Shown in pieces: positions 12,073 through 22,910 of a DNA stretch of 64,000 bases (its first letter is position 1; each line of letters begins with the position of its first letter). The stretch comes from Carettochelys insculpta (lineage: Eukaryota > Chordata > Testudines > Carettochelyidae), in the NCBI RefSeq assembly GCF_033958435.1, contig NC_134152.1:14556001-14620000 (forward strand), written 5' to 3'. The translations under genes were made by a program, and so were the position numbers. Under the pieces are notes generated by a model. It made no database searches and was not told the origin of the DNA. It saw only the letters and a list, made by a program, of their open reading frames with translations.

Positions 12073-12260
12073 GGCACATGCCCTGCATGTTACAACAGCT
12101 GACCTATCACTATCAGTTTTTGCCTTTCTTCAGAGAGTTCCCTCAGATGTTTGTATATTGCCCCCTTAAAGAGCAGAAGAGAAACATACCAGAAGAAAAA
12201 GGCCAAAGAGTATGGGGCTACTCCTCAAGGCAAACTCCCAGGCAAACACCACCCCTGTTG

Positions 12261-12604
12261 GCTGCTGCACTGTTGACTGCTCACAGGCTTCACTCTGGTT
12301 GCCTTTTTATAAGGCTGCTGTCTAGGCCTGTCTCAAAGCCTTGCCTCCAATCCAGTCAGCCGTTGAAGGCCCACCTGGAACAAAACACTCCCAATTTGTA
12401 CTTTTTCAAACTTTTCCAACTGCCAAACACATAGTCAAACAAATGCTTACTGGCAGATACTTGTATATTCACCCTACCAGCTCACAACACAGCCCCCCAA
12501 ATGCCACACTTACCTGAACTCCTCTTGGACACTTCCCAGGCAAACTCCCCTTTTGGCTGCTGCCCTGTTTGCTCAAAAGACTTAACAAATTTAAAAAGAC
12601 TTAA
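12261..12604. other. Probable CR1 5' untranslated region or unclassified repeat
   Basis: The phrase caaactcccaggcaaacacc and a related copy (caggcaaactccccttttggctgctgc near 12539) occur twice about 300 bp apart. No coding potential is visible. It most likely belongs to the 5' region of the adjacent minus-strand CR1, which often has tandem promoter-like units. Confidence 0.35.
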
Positions 12605-13280
12605 AAGATTTAGCAAATTCATTGGGGCATGAGCTTTCGTGGACTGGAGACCACTTCATCAGATGCATGAAAGGAAATCTTCCATTTGGCAGGGATACAT
12701 ACACACACACACCAGACCAGAGCTAATGAGACCATTTCAGTCAGGATGTATATGGCCCCTGACATCAGTTGATACGAAGATGAAAATATCAGAAGGTGGG
12801 GAAAAATCACTTTTTGTAGATGGCCACTCCCAATCTCTATTTAGACACAGTCTGATAATGTAAATTTTGCATATGAACTCTAGCTCTGCAGTTTCATGCT
12901 TCAGTCTGTTTCTGAACTTTTTTTTGTTCAGGTATGGCAACTTTCATGTCTGTTACTGACTGTCCAGGGAAATTGAAATGCTCATGTACTGGTTTTTGAA
13001 TTTTACTTGATGCCTGATGTGTGTTCACTTAGTCTTTTATGTTAACATTCACATTTGGCCAATGTAAATTTGTTAAAGATAATGCACAGGTGAATGAGCC
13101 CCTGATCTCATGACTTATGTGCTTAGGTCCTATAATGGTGTCACTAGGGTTTGTTGCAAGGATTGATTCCTGGGTGAGTGTATTTGTTGTATTGCATGTA
13201 GTTGGTGCCAAACTGAAGATACCACTTCATGTGTCTGACAAAGCAGCCTCCAGCACGTAAACACTCATGTCCACACAAAT
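12605..13280 (-). mobile_element. Penelope-like element remnant (3' part)
   Basis: On the minus strand the sequence reads, with stops, KPVHEHFNFPGQSVTDMKVA and shortly afterwards ETAELEFICKIYIIRLCLNRD. The H-F-N-x-P-G-x-S-x2-D-x-K-V block resembles the conserved end of the GIY-YIG endonuclease domain of Penelope-like elements. It is followed downstream (lower coordinates) by a hammerhead-ribozyme-like core at 12622-12670, which Penelope-like elements are known to carry in their terminal repeats. The frame is broken in several places. Superfamily assignment rests on recognition of these two signals, not on a search. Confidence 0.5.
12622..12670 (-). ncRNA. Hammerhead-ribozyme-like motif (CTGATGA/GAAA)
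   Basis: Read on the minus strand the segment contains CTGATGA, then agtggtctccagtccac, which forms a stem-loop (GTGG with CCAC), then GAAA followed by GCtcatGC, a two-base-pair stem with a four-base loop. This is the conserved core layout CUGANGA - stem II - GAAA - short stem III of type I hammerheads found in Penelope-like retroelements. The core is intact; stem I pairing is only partial here. Whether it cleaves is unknown. Confidence 0.6.
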
Positions 13281-14023
13281 TTGCTAGTCTTTGCTTTTGT
13301 GAAGAAAGGAAGATGGCTTCTCATCGCAAATTAAAATGGGTTTTTAAACTCTGAAATACTTAAATATGAATCCAAGTGTTTGCTTTGTTAAGTACTCTTC
13401 ACTAAGAAAATAAAAACTAAAATATTCCTGAAAAAAAGTATGTGTGCACGTGTGCGTGCAGGCAAGCACACTATATTTCTGCATATATATGGAGTGGGGT
13501 TTCCTCTGGAAAATACTTTATTTACTGCATATTAGAATTTGAATTTCACGAACTCTTATATTCTACAAAATTTTCTGGAGGCTAGCCCTTTGAATTGCCA
13601 TGACCTGAGAAAAACTAGATTTCTGCACCTTTCATTCTAGTTTATAATAGCTTTTCTTTTAATACAAATGTTTTTAGTTACTAATTCAAATTTCTTGGTA
13701 TTCGAGCTGTATCAGAAAGTAAGCATATACAAATGAGTTGCTGATTATTGTGTTGTTATGCCAAGCTCATTAGTTGTGTTTCTAGAAAATTTATAGAGGA
13801 TACAACTATTTCTGTTAGACAACTGAATTTTTGCCTGATTTAGTTGCATTGGGCTTATTTTGCAAGACATTTGTATCAATGTACTGCAACTTTATGTGGT
13901 TTTTAACCAGTACCCCATCTCTGAGTTTTGTTGCAATGATGTGCATTTTTCACATTTAATTTAAATATTAACAATGAATAGCTCATTTTGCGTCACTGCT
14001 AACTGTATATTATTTCTTTACAG
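13281..14023 (+). other. Intron, no recognisable feature
   Basis: The sequence is AT-rich and contains a short GT-rich tract near 13440-13470. It ends in tatttctttacag, the acceptor of the next exon. Confidence 0.5.
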
Positions 14024-14228
14024 GATATGCAGGTAACTGGAGTAGAAGATGACAGTAGAGCTCTCAATATAATAATTCACAAACCTGCATCTAGTCCCCA
14101 TTCTAAACCCTTTCCCATTCTCCAAGCCTCATTTATTTTTTCTGATCACATTCGCTGCATCATTGCAAAGCAGCGTTTGGCAAAGGGTCGCATCCAAGCT
14201 CGACGTATGAAAATGCAGAGAATTGCAG
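14024..14228 (+). CDS. CLEC16A: CLEC16A coding exon (DMQVTGVEDDSRALN... segment)
   Basis: The exon begins in phase 0 with DMQVTGVEDDSRALNIIIHK and ends with RLAKGRIQARRMKMQRIA plus one base of a split codon. The acceptor is tttctttacag and the donor is CAG/gtaaat. The conserved SFIFSDHIRCIIAKQRLAKG block is diagnostic of CLEC16A and its invertebrate homologues. The length, 205 bases, leaves one base that joins with CT of the next exon to make an alanine codon, restoring the frame. No stop is present. Confidence 0.95.
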
Positions 14229-14314
14229 GTAAATTCATGTCTTCAAGTGTTCCTCTCTGAATGGTAGACATGTCTATTGGCAATTCAATAGTGTAAGATC
14301 TGCTCTTATGGGTC
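14229..14314 (+). other. Intron start before hAT MITE
   Basis: This is a short unique intronic segment between the donor and the target duplication of the following hAT element. Confidence 0.5.
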
Positions 14315-14322
14315 CTCTAAAG

Positions 14323-15096
14323 CAGTGGTTCCCAAACTTTTCGGCATTGTGCCCCCTTTTGATTTTTGAGAAACCTTCATGCCCCTCCTTCCTTATCATC
14401 CAACCCCCCTTTTAACAAAAAATCTAATTAGTAATTTACAATAACCACAAAAACTTGAAATAATAAAAATGTTATTTAAAATTAAAAATAAACACAAATA
14501 GTTTTCTTTGGCCTCTTGAAGGTGCCTGATGCAGCCCCAGCTGGCCAGCTGCCATAGTTGCCCATGCCAGCTACCCCACCTGCCTGAGACTTGTGCTGCC
14601 AGAGCCACCTGCCCGAGCCTCACACTGCTGGGACCAGTACCTGCTTACCCACCAGCTGCCCACTCCAGCTGCAGGCCAGCCACACAAGCTGCCTGGGCCA
14701 GCCACCCACCCGCCAGCCCAAGCCGCCTGAGCCTGGCGATGCTGGGGCCAGCCACCCAAGCCCTGTGAATCCTGCAAGTTGCCTGGACACCCAAGCCCCG
14801 CGAGCCACCAGCCTGAGCCCCTCCCCTCCCACAAAACCAGGCACCATCATCCCCGTGCTCTTACCCCATCCCCATCACCTGAGCCAGGCACTCCCTGCTC
14901 CACATCTAACCATATCCTACTCCTGCACCAGGTCACCCACGTAAAATGGCAGGGGCTGAGAGCCAGAAGCAAAGGCCGGCTCTTTTTTTTGGTGGGATGA
15001 ATGATGGGGGAGGGCTGGGTTGCCTTGGTCCCCCTTTGGAATTTCTTCAAACCCCCTCCCCAGTGGGGGGCATGTGCCCCAGTTTGGGAAACCATG
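14323..15096. mobile_element. hAT-superfamily MITE with 8-bp target duplication
   Basis: The element is bounded by the direct repeat CTCTAAAG at 14315-14322 and 15097-15104. Its left end cagtggttcccaaacttttc and the reverse complement of its right end, catggtttcccaaactgggg, are terminal inverted repeats of the CAGTGGTTCCCAAAC class typical of hAT elements. The interior (14520-14940) is GC-rich, full of ccagctgcc/ccacccgcc phrases, and gives overlapping meaningless open frames. There is no transposase. Confidence 0.9.
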
Positions 15097-15104
15097 CTCT
15101 AAAG

Positions 15105-16357
15105 CATCTGAAACACTGTCCCAGGAAGGAATTTTGAAAACAGTGTCAAGTTTCTAAACGATAGATCTTAATAATATCGTCATGCTATAGGAAAATGCAT
15201 ATTCACGTAGGATAATGTCTGCCCCTGGAGGCGGAGGAGAGCGAACGAATTACATGTTAGTATTGCTCAGTCCACTAAAGTAAGATACTCAGGTACTATG
15301 ATGATGAGAAGCTGCATAAAACAGAATGTCAACAGTTAAGTTTTCTGAACTTGTATGTGTTAAGAAATGTAGAAAAGTGGGTTACCTACGTAGGTGGTTA
15401 TCCATCAGGTGGGGACTGAATGTATGATAGCCAAGATCTAAATGCAGCACATGATGAAGATTGGAAATAATCATCTGAGTAAATGTATCAGGTAGGTGAA
15501 TGGAAGAGGTTTGGAGAGAAAACGTGGGATAGAATATACAGGGACAGGGATGGGCAAATGAGAAAGGAGATTGTGTTTCAACTATTTGAGTATCAGCACA
15601 CATCAATCACTGTCTAGAATACCTGCTAATATGAAAAAATGTCTAAAGAAAATCTGGAGTAATATTAAAGTGAATGACTCAGCTGCAAATGAGAATTACT
15701 CAGTTTAGAGCTTTAAAATCAGTTAAAATGATTCAGTGCTATGTGAAATACCTGTACACTTTTGTTGTATTGTTTACAATTGTCAGTTTAATTCTTTCAT
15801 CATCTTGATTTATGGTTTCTAAATTAAAATTAAGTTCAGAGTTAAGATCTTGCATGGAAATAGACCTACAATAGTTTCGATGTTCATGCCAACTACACAT
15901 AACCTGCTTACCTAGAGCAGATTGCTTGTCTCTAAATGGCTTGGCTGGCTGCCATGCACAAACATGACTAATAAGTGACCTTATTTATGCATATTTCTTA
16001 CAACTATGCCAATTTTTGAAATGGCTAGAAAGCCATCTTGTTTATGTTATGGAAACAATACAACAGATGGCCAGTTTCCTTCTCTAATAAATATTGAGGC
16101 TTACCCTAGAAATGAAAGGGAATTGGGGTTTGCAGCCACTTGTTGCTATATTCCCCTCCCTCCCACCCCCGTAGTTGCAGGGTAACTACATAAGTAACAA
16201 GCTATTTGTATTCAGAAGATGCAAACATGAGCAGGTCATGTAGATTGATCTAAACTAGTATGGTCCCAAGTTTCTTGGCAAGATTTCAAAGTAATTCTCA
16301 CATTAGATCTCCTTTTTAAAGATTTTATTAACAAAAAATCAATATGCTTAAATGTAG
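15105..16357 (+). other. Intron, no recognisable feature
   Basis: I see only non-repetitive AT-rich sequence. It ends in cttaaatgtag, a somewhat purine-interrupted but usable acceptor for the exon at 16358. Confidence 0.5.
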
Positions 16358-16525
16358 CTCTCCTGGATCTTCCTGTCCAGCCTTCAACTGAAGTGATGGG
16401 TTTTGGGCACAGCTCTGCATCTGCATCACAGCACCTGCCATTTAGATTTTATGACCAGTCACGGCGAGGGAGCTGTGACCCTGCTGTACAACGATCTGTT
16501 TTTGCATCTGTTGACAAAGTCCCAG
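16358..16525 (+). CDS. CLEC16A: CLEC16A coding exon (LLDLPVQPSTEVMGFG... segment)
   Basis: Joined to the previous exon, this encodes A-LLDLPVQPSTEVMGFGHS, then ASASQHLPFRFYDQSRRG and SCDPAVQRSVFASVDKVPG. This matches the region of CLEC16A that contains the QHLPFRFYDQ and RSVFASVDKVPG blocks. The 168-base exon ends with one base of the terminal glycine codon and donor CAG/gtaaga. The next exon completes the codon with GT, giving VPG-FAVAQ, which is the known junction. Confidence 0.95.
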
Positions 16526-17982
16526 GTAAGACAGCACTTCTAATGAAGCAAGCTGCATCAGTCAAATATGTGACACGTGACACTGCCTTTGCCTCTGAAA
16601 CTTTTTGGACAAAAGGTCAACCCTAAGCAGAAATGCTCTTCTTCTTTCAATAGATCCTTTTTAAACGATTTTGTTTGATTATATAGAACTTAACAAGAAA
16701 TGAAACCATTCTATTTTCCACTGTAAAATGCAAGTTAATTGTTTCTCTGTAGCTAGCTCAGAGTGTCTCCTTATAGGTATAGCGAATGGTTGATATTTTT
16801 CATTTGTCTTTTTTTCAGATTATAAATAGATCTATTTATAATTTCTTAGAATTACAATCTTGAAACTTCTTAGAAACACTCAAAATATTACTAATCAAGT
16901 TGTGGTAATTTCGTCAGTAGTACAAAATGACTAGTCCTGTAAGGTGTGCTTACCCGAAAACACTGATTCTAGGGAAAAGACGACTGCAGATTTTAATGGT
17001 TATAGTCTATGGTGTAAGCTTAAGATTTGTAAAAATCCAAGCCTTTCAGCGCCCAGTTTCTAAAAATGCAAAAGTTGGCTTACAGGTTCAACACTGACGA
17101 GCCCACACATTAGTAAATATAGTGTAGGAACTATTTGTGCAAGTGGCAGGGAACACAAGTTAACCTCATAAATTTGTCCACCTTCAATTAAAGATGTGAG
17201 GTGCTTGTGCAGATGGGTATATACTTGGATACCTGAATAGTTAGTGATAGCTGGTACTTCTGTGAACACTTGTTTGACAGATATTTCTTGCTATTTGTTG
17301 TTATTATTATGATATATGTAGCAAGTGTTGACTGTTGCTTGACAATGACTATTGGTACAATTTTAGAATATGTTAAAATTGCATGGTGATGAGTCTAAAT
17401 TGCTTGCCTCCATTTCCAAATGATTCGAGCCCTGCTGTGTCACTGGTTACAGTCAATAGAAAAAGTTGAAATAAAAAAAATTATGGTAAAAATGGAATGT
17501 GCCTCTGTATTAGAAGAATAAACTCAGATGTAGAGATAGAAAGTTTCTGAGCAGATAAAAATTAGGTCGAGTCTTGAGGAAGTGTGGTTTAGTTAAGCAA
17601 TAGGTCATAATAGGAGGTGTATAGGTAGCCTCGTGTGTTGGCAACAAGGTGCCAAAGGTACTGTTTTAAAGTGCCAAGGAAGTATACTAGGTCTTCTGTT
17701 GCACACCCTGTCAGATATTACTGCTGTTGGATTATGTATAACTTAGTTTCATATATTTTTTTAAAAACCTTATGCAACTTATCTGTCTACTCTGAATAGC
17801 TCCTTGTGTTACGGAGGTTACAAATAGCTTCTCTCCACTATCATGTGCAATCAGGCTAGAGACCAGAGAACTTTTTCTTTAGTATGGAAATAGCAACACT
17901 TATAAATCAATCAGAGGGTTTGAAATCCATTAGAGGGCTTCGCAGATAGAAATGAAAAGATGGGGCGTCTATTCACAATGGC
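16526..17982 (+). other. Start of the 47.2-kb CLEC16A intron
   Basis: Unique AT-rich intron sequence follows the donor. I find no exon-like open frame with splice sites and no recognised repeat in this 1.5 kb. Confidence 0.5.
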
Positions 17983-18239
17983 TATGTCTACACTAGCCCC
18001 AAACTTCAAAATGGCCATGCAAATGGCCATTTCAAAGTTCACTAATGAAGCGCTGAAATACATATTCAGTGCCTCATTAGCATGCGGGCGGCCGTGGCAC
18101 TTCGAAATTGACGCGGCTCACTGCCGTGCAGCTCATCCAGGCGGGGCTCCTTTTCGAAAGGACCCATCTGCTCATAGGAATAAGGGGACTTCTAAGTAGG
18201 CCAGGGTCCTTTCGAAAAGGAGCCCCATCTGGATGAGCC
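17983..18239. mobile_element. Truncated Harbinger-type MITE
   Basis: The left end ggctatgtctacactagccc is the terminus shared with the other Harbinger-like elements of the window. The interior contains an inverted pair, ggggctccttttcgaaagg near 18145 and ccttttcgaaaaggagcccc near 18210, and the phrase tgcctcattagcatg also seen in the MITE at 34544. The matching right terminus is missing. Confidence 0.6.
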
Positions 18240-18368
18240 AATGTGTTCTGTGGTTTGGAGTTTTCTGCTTTTGCAGTGTGGTGAATCTTTGAGTCTCCAT
18301 TTTTGCATCAAGTGTTTGGTGGTGGTAGGTGCTTTTTGTTTATGTCTGAACCTGACATTCTTCTTCGA

Positions 18369-18524
18369 GTGTCCCCGTGGGTGCTCCACAATAGGTGTCG
18401 GGCTTGCCCGGCGCCGCAGATCGGATCTTCCAAGCAGTTTCTGCCGGACCGCGCATGCGCCAGCGCGCGCCGCTCCCTTGCACGCTCCTGGCCATGTGCG
18501 CGATCCGGTCCCCGCCAGTTCCTC
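18369..18524 (+). repeat. DIRS copy 1 left inverted terminal repeat
   Basis: Starts gtgtccccgtgggtgctcca and ends at cgccagttcctc. It pairs as an inverted repeat with 24275-24430, with scattered mismatches. It contains a very GC-rich core (catgcgccagcgcgcgccgc). Confidence 0.85.
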
Positions 18525-18849
18525 TTAACCGCCGTCAGCTGCAGACGGAATCCGAACTAGGCTAAGGCCAAGTAGCGTATTCAATTACTTTAACTGTTTT
18601 TCTTTAAAGTTTTTCAAGTATTTAGGCTACTGCAAGTTAGCCGGTTGTTATTTTTGCAAAAAAAAACAAAAAAAACAACAGCAACAAACAAACTACAAGC
18701 GGGACAGCTTCAATCCAGTCCCAGTAACAAGCGCCGGAGGCCAGGAGCATAGGGCCATCAGCCCTCCTGCTGCGGCAGGCCATCGAAAGGGGAAAACAGC
18801 ACAGAGAAGGTGCTAAGTACCCGTTTAACAACTGAAAGACTCACCAACA

Positions 18850-21093
18850 ATGTCCTCTTCAGGATTTTAAAAATGTGAGTCCTGCCAAGAGGCGATGCCA
18901 GCGTCCGATGGGCACAGTCTATGCATAAGGTGCCTTGGGGAGTCCCATGTTGCACAGAAATGCTCCTTCTGTGCTAAATTAACAGCCAGAGCAAGGAGAG
19001 ACAGGGAGATGCGGCTTAAAATGCTGCTTTTTGATAAGGCCCTCCAGCCAGACGTGCCGGAGCGGCCGCACCCTCCGGGGCCCATAAAAGGAAAGCTGCC
19101 TCCCTCACCCCGTCAGCGCAAAAACGGAGGAAGCTCTCACCAACCCGATCCCTGCCGGCAGCCACAGTGAGCGGGACGGGTGGAGCGCATAGCCCCCAGG
19201 CGCAGTTACAGCTGAGTGGCGGCGGCGCAGAGACGTACATGGCAGAGGCTGAGCCTCCAATAATCAAACAGCCGCCCCGCACCGCTGGCAGGGCGGCGTC
19301 CAGGCAAGCGCCAGAACCGGCGGCACCGCAGGCAGCAGCACCGATGCCCGGGGAACTGGCGGTGCAGAGCGCGCAGGCACGCGGCCTGCAGGCACCGGGG
19401 GAGACCACCCGTGTGGCACCGCAGCGGAGCGTGCCGAGCGCGGCGCAGACAACGGGGCCAAGATCCCCGACGCGAAAGGGGGCGGAGCCAGCCCCGCAGG
19501 GGAGGGGAAAGGCAGCACAGAAAACCCGGCACCGCAGCCCTTCTCCAGACAGGGCTGCAGGGCTGCTCGCTCTGAGCCCTCCGCTCATGCTGCGGACCCC
19601 AACAAGAAGGCAGGGGTCACCCCCAGCCTATCCTGAGCCCCCATCCCCGTTCCGACAGCCAGCCTCACCATGGCTCGGACCACCTTCGCCCTTTTTGGGC
19701 TTTGAACCCTTGGAGTACTACCAAAAGTCAGTCTCTCCAGTATCTCAATTATCCAGACGATCTCGCTCCCCCAGGCGCAGGGGGTATGCGCCTCGAGAGT
19801 GGTCCAGGTCCCCATCTCAGGAGCAGTGCCCGTGTTGCCATGGTCGCCCCTATCACGCTGGGCATAGACACACCATAGGCATACTCCCAGGGACAGATCC
19901 CCCCAGACGGTTCCATATCCCCGAGGGCAATCGTGAACGGGGACAGAGACACAGACATCTCAAGGGGAGGTGATTCTGGAACCCCGAGATTTTCCCTTGC
20001 AAGCTTCCAGCGAGTGGATGTATCACCATCAACAGGACCCAGAGGGGTCCAGAGAGGCTTACCTAGCGGTTCCTCACTATCTTCCCCTGACGAGGCCACG
20101 GCCCCAGGGGACATCCATCCTCCAGACGATCTCAAACAGTTCCAAGAGCTGTTTAAAAGGGTGGCCTTCACGCAAGGCATCCAAACAGCAGAGGTGCAGG
20201 AGAAACACCATAAGCTCCTTAAAAACCTGAGACCTCCTGCCTCCTCCAAAATAGCTATACCACTCGACGAAGCAATCATGGAGTCTGCCACCACGATATG
20301 GCAGACCCCTGCGTCCATTCCGCCTATAAACAAGAGAGCGGACAAGAAATACTTCATCCCGGCGAAGGCCATGGAGTTCCTGTTCAGCCACCCACAACCA
20401 AATTCTCTGGTGGTGGAATCGTCTCAACAGAGGTCGAGAACTTCTCAGTTTAAGACAGGGGGAACGGACAAAGACGCCAAGAAACTAGAGCTGTTCGGCA
20501 GAAAGGTCTACTCCTCCTCTACCCTACTGTTGAGAATGGCGAATTACACAGCGCATCTAGCGAACCATAATTTTGACAACTACTCCAGGCTGACTTCCCT
20601 AATGGACTCACTTCCAGAGGACAAGAAGCCGGTGCTCAAGGCCATCGTGCAGGAAGGCTACGCAGCCTCGAGGACGGGAGTTCAGATCACCCTAGACGTA
20701 GCGGACACGGCAGCACGCTCAACAGCTACGGCAGTGGTCATGCGCAGGGAGTCCTGGCTCCAAACATCGGGTATCCCGAGGGATTTGCAGGCGAAGATCG
20801 TCGATCTTCCCTTTGACACGCAGAAGCTGTTTGCTGAATCAACCGACTCGGTCCTTCATTCCAGTAAAGATTCAAGAGCTACTCTTAGGACCTTGGGGAT
20901 TTACACCCCTCCATACAGGAAGAATAAGTATTACCCTCAGCAAAGACGGTACCAGTATCAACCACAGCGTCCCCAGTACCACAGGGGTTACGAGCAAGGG
21001 CGACATCAACAGCACCAGCAATACAGAACTCCCAGGCGACGTTCCCAACAGAGCCGTGCGTCCTCGGGGCAGGGCCAAAGGCCACAAGTTTGA
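18850..21093 (+). pseudogene. DIRS copy 1 gag-like gene, disrupted
   Basis: The ATG at 18850 corresponds to the gag start of copy 2, but the seventh codon is TAA (18868-18870) where copy 2 has AAA. A deletion near 19070 removes a run equivalent to QQEGPSG and shifts the frame; further shifts occur around 19900-20060, where the homologous peptide moves between all three frames. From about 20060 to the TGA at 21091 the frame is open and matches the conserved C-terminal half (DDLKQFQELFKRVAFTQGIQ and onward). The N-terminal cysteine-histidine region is recognisable (CLGESHVAQKC). Not functional. Confidence 0.85.
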
Positions 21094-22909
21094 CACACAG
21101 ATCCAGGGCTGCACCATCACTACCATCGCGCAATGTCATCCGAAGCTATTATTCCACCATCGCCTCCGACTATTCTACGACCAGTGGCAAAGGATCACCA
21201 CAGACAAATGGGTACTGGAGATCATAGCCACGGGGTACGCGATCCCCTTCCAGTCGCTCCCACCACCACGACCTCCACCCAGGCCCCACCTAAAGGGTGC
21301 CTCCCACGAACCGAGACTCAAGCAGGGGGTAGACCATCTCATACTCATAGGGGCAGTGGAAAGAGTGCCAGAGCAACTTCGAGGGAAAGGGTTCTACTCC
21401 AGATATTTCCTCACAGAGAAAAAGACAGGAGGCTGGAGGCCCATCCTAGATCTTCGGGGCCTCAACCAGTACCTGCGCAAGCAACGCTTTCGGATGATTA
21501 CAGTCACCTCTATACTTACGGCACTGGACGATAGAGATTGGTTCGCAGCCCTCGACTTACAGGACGCGTATTTCCACATAACTATCCACCCGGCTCACAG
21601 ACGCTTTCTCCGGTTTCTGGTAGGCAAAGAACATTTTCAATACAAGGTTCTGCCGTTCGGCCTCTCCTCAGCCCCCAGAGTCTTCACCAAGACCTTGGCA
21701 GTGGTGTCAGCCTACCTGCACAGACAGGGGGTGTTTATATTCCCATATCTGGACGACTGCCTACTGAAAGGGGCCTCGAAGGAGGAGGTACTTCGCATGA
21801 TACGCGTCACAGCAGGCACGTTCTCTTCGCTGGGCCTGGTCATCAATCTGGCAAAATCAAAGATAGACCCCACACAGGACATAGAATTCATAGAGGCATG
21901 TATAAATTCTATCACAGCAAGGGTTTATCTACCAAAGACACGCTTTCGAGCCATCGATTCCCTCATGCAGGTCATCACCTTCAGCCCTACAGTGCCGGTT
22001 CTGACGTGCTTACAGCTGCTGGGCCATATGGCAGCAGCGACGTTTGTAGTACAAAACACCAGGTTACACATGCACAGCATGCAGCACTGGCTGGCGAGCG
22101 TCTACAAACCAGCAGCACGCACCGTTCACAGGGTGGTGTCGCCCACGACAGAGGTGCGCAGATCCCTGCAATGGTGGGTGAACCCCAAGAACATGCTAAC
22201 AGGGGTGCCCTTTCACCAACCACAAATATCGGTTTTCCTCACTACAGACGCCTCCCACATAGGGTGGGGAGCACACATGGGCGAAGAGGTGACTCAAGGA
22301 CTGTGGTCCTTCACGGAACAGTCACTGCACATAAATATACTGGAGCTCAGAGCAGTGTTCAACGCCTGCAGACACTTTCGAGACCATATACAAGGCAAAG
22401 TAGTCGGGATCAGTACAGACAATACCTCCACCATGTTTTATATAAATCGGCAAGGAGGAGCTCAGTCCCATGCCTTATGTGCGGAAGCAGTCCGGTTGTG
22501 GAACTGGTGCATCGCCAACAATATAACCTTGAAAGCCTCGTACTTACCAGACGCTCACAATGTGAAGGCAGACCAGCTGAGCAGGCGCTTCACACTCACG
22601 CACGAGTGGCAGATCCGTTCTGATCTGCTACGACCGATCTTTCACTCATGGGGTTTTCCCCAGATAGACCTGTTTGCCACTCAACACAACAAGAAGTGCC
22701 GACGATACTGCTCCAGGGAAGGACTGGGACGGGGGTCCTTGTGGGACGCATTCGCGATTTCATGGAAGGGCCCACTGCTTTACACATTTCCTCCCACAGA
22801 GCTTATCCACAAAGTCTTGCAGAAAGCCAGGAGAGAGGGAGCCCGAATGATCCTAGTAGTCCCAATGTGGGATCGACAGCAATGGTTCCCCTTACTCCTG
22901 CGCATGTAG
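20813..22909 (+). pseudogene. DIRS copy 1 RT/RNase H frame, truncated by a stop
   Basis: The 698-codon open stretch begins after an in-frame stop and has no ATG before the RT domain. It carries LDLQDAYFHI (RT motif A), FPYLDDCLLK (YLDD active site) and the RNase H residues in TTDAS, ELRAVF, STDNTS and KADQLSR. It ends prematurely at TAG (22907-22909), where copy 2 has TCG and continues about 40 codons further. Compared with copy 2, substitutions such as FIEACINS for FIGARINS suggest decay. The catalytic motifs themselves remain. Confidence 0.85.
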
Positions 22910-22910
22910 G

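Larger units (their letters stand above)
9430..12260 (-). mobile_element. CR1 LINE copy (5' part), split by a Tigger-like MITE
   Basis: On the minus strand this region reads, in order, a CR1 ORF1 N-terminal block (11824-12072), an ORF1 esterase-like block (10750-10944), an endonuclease block (10335-10574) and the linker before the reverse transcriptase (down to about 9430). The 707-bp Tigger-like element at 11123-11829 interrupts ORF1. The copy keeps the 5' half of a CR1 and lacks the RT domain and 3' end, which is unusual because CR1 copies are normally 5'-truncated. It lies within the 4.8-kb intron between CLEC16A exons. All frames are broken. Confidence 0.75.

Noticed and set aside
14396..15137. 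Several long open frames on both strands
   Set aside because: They lie in the GC-rich interior of a hAT MITE bounded by an exact 8-bp duplication, and no frame has a domain.
19016..20427. Minus-strand open frames of up to 207 codons
   Set aside because: They are antisense to DIRS gag sequence, which explains the open frames through codon bias.
21538..22623. 361-codon frame inside DIRS copy 1 as an independent gene
   Set aside because: It is the overlapping frame of the RT gene; it has no domain and is bounded by stops that are absent from copy 2.
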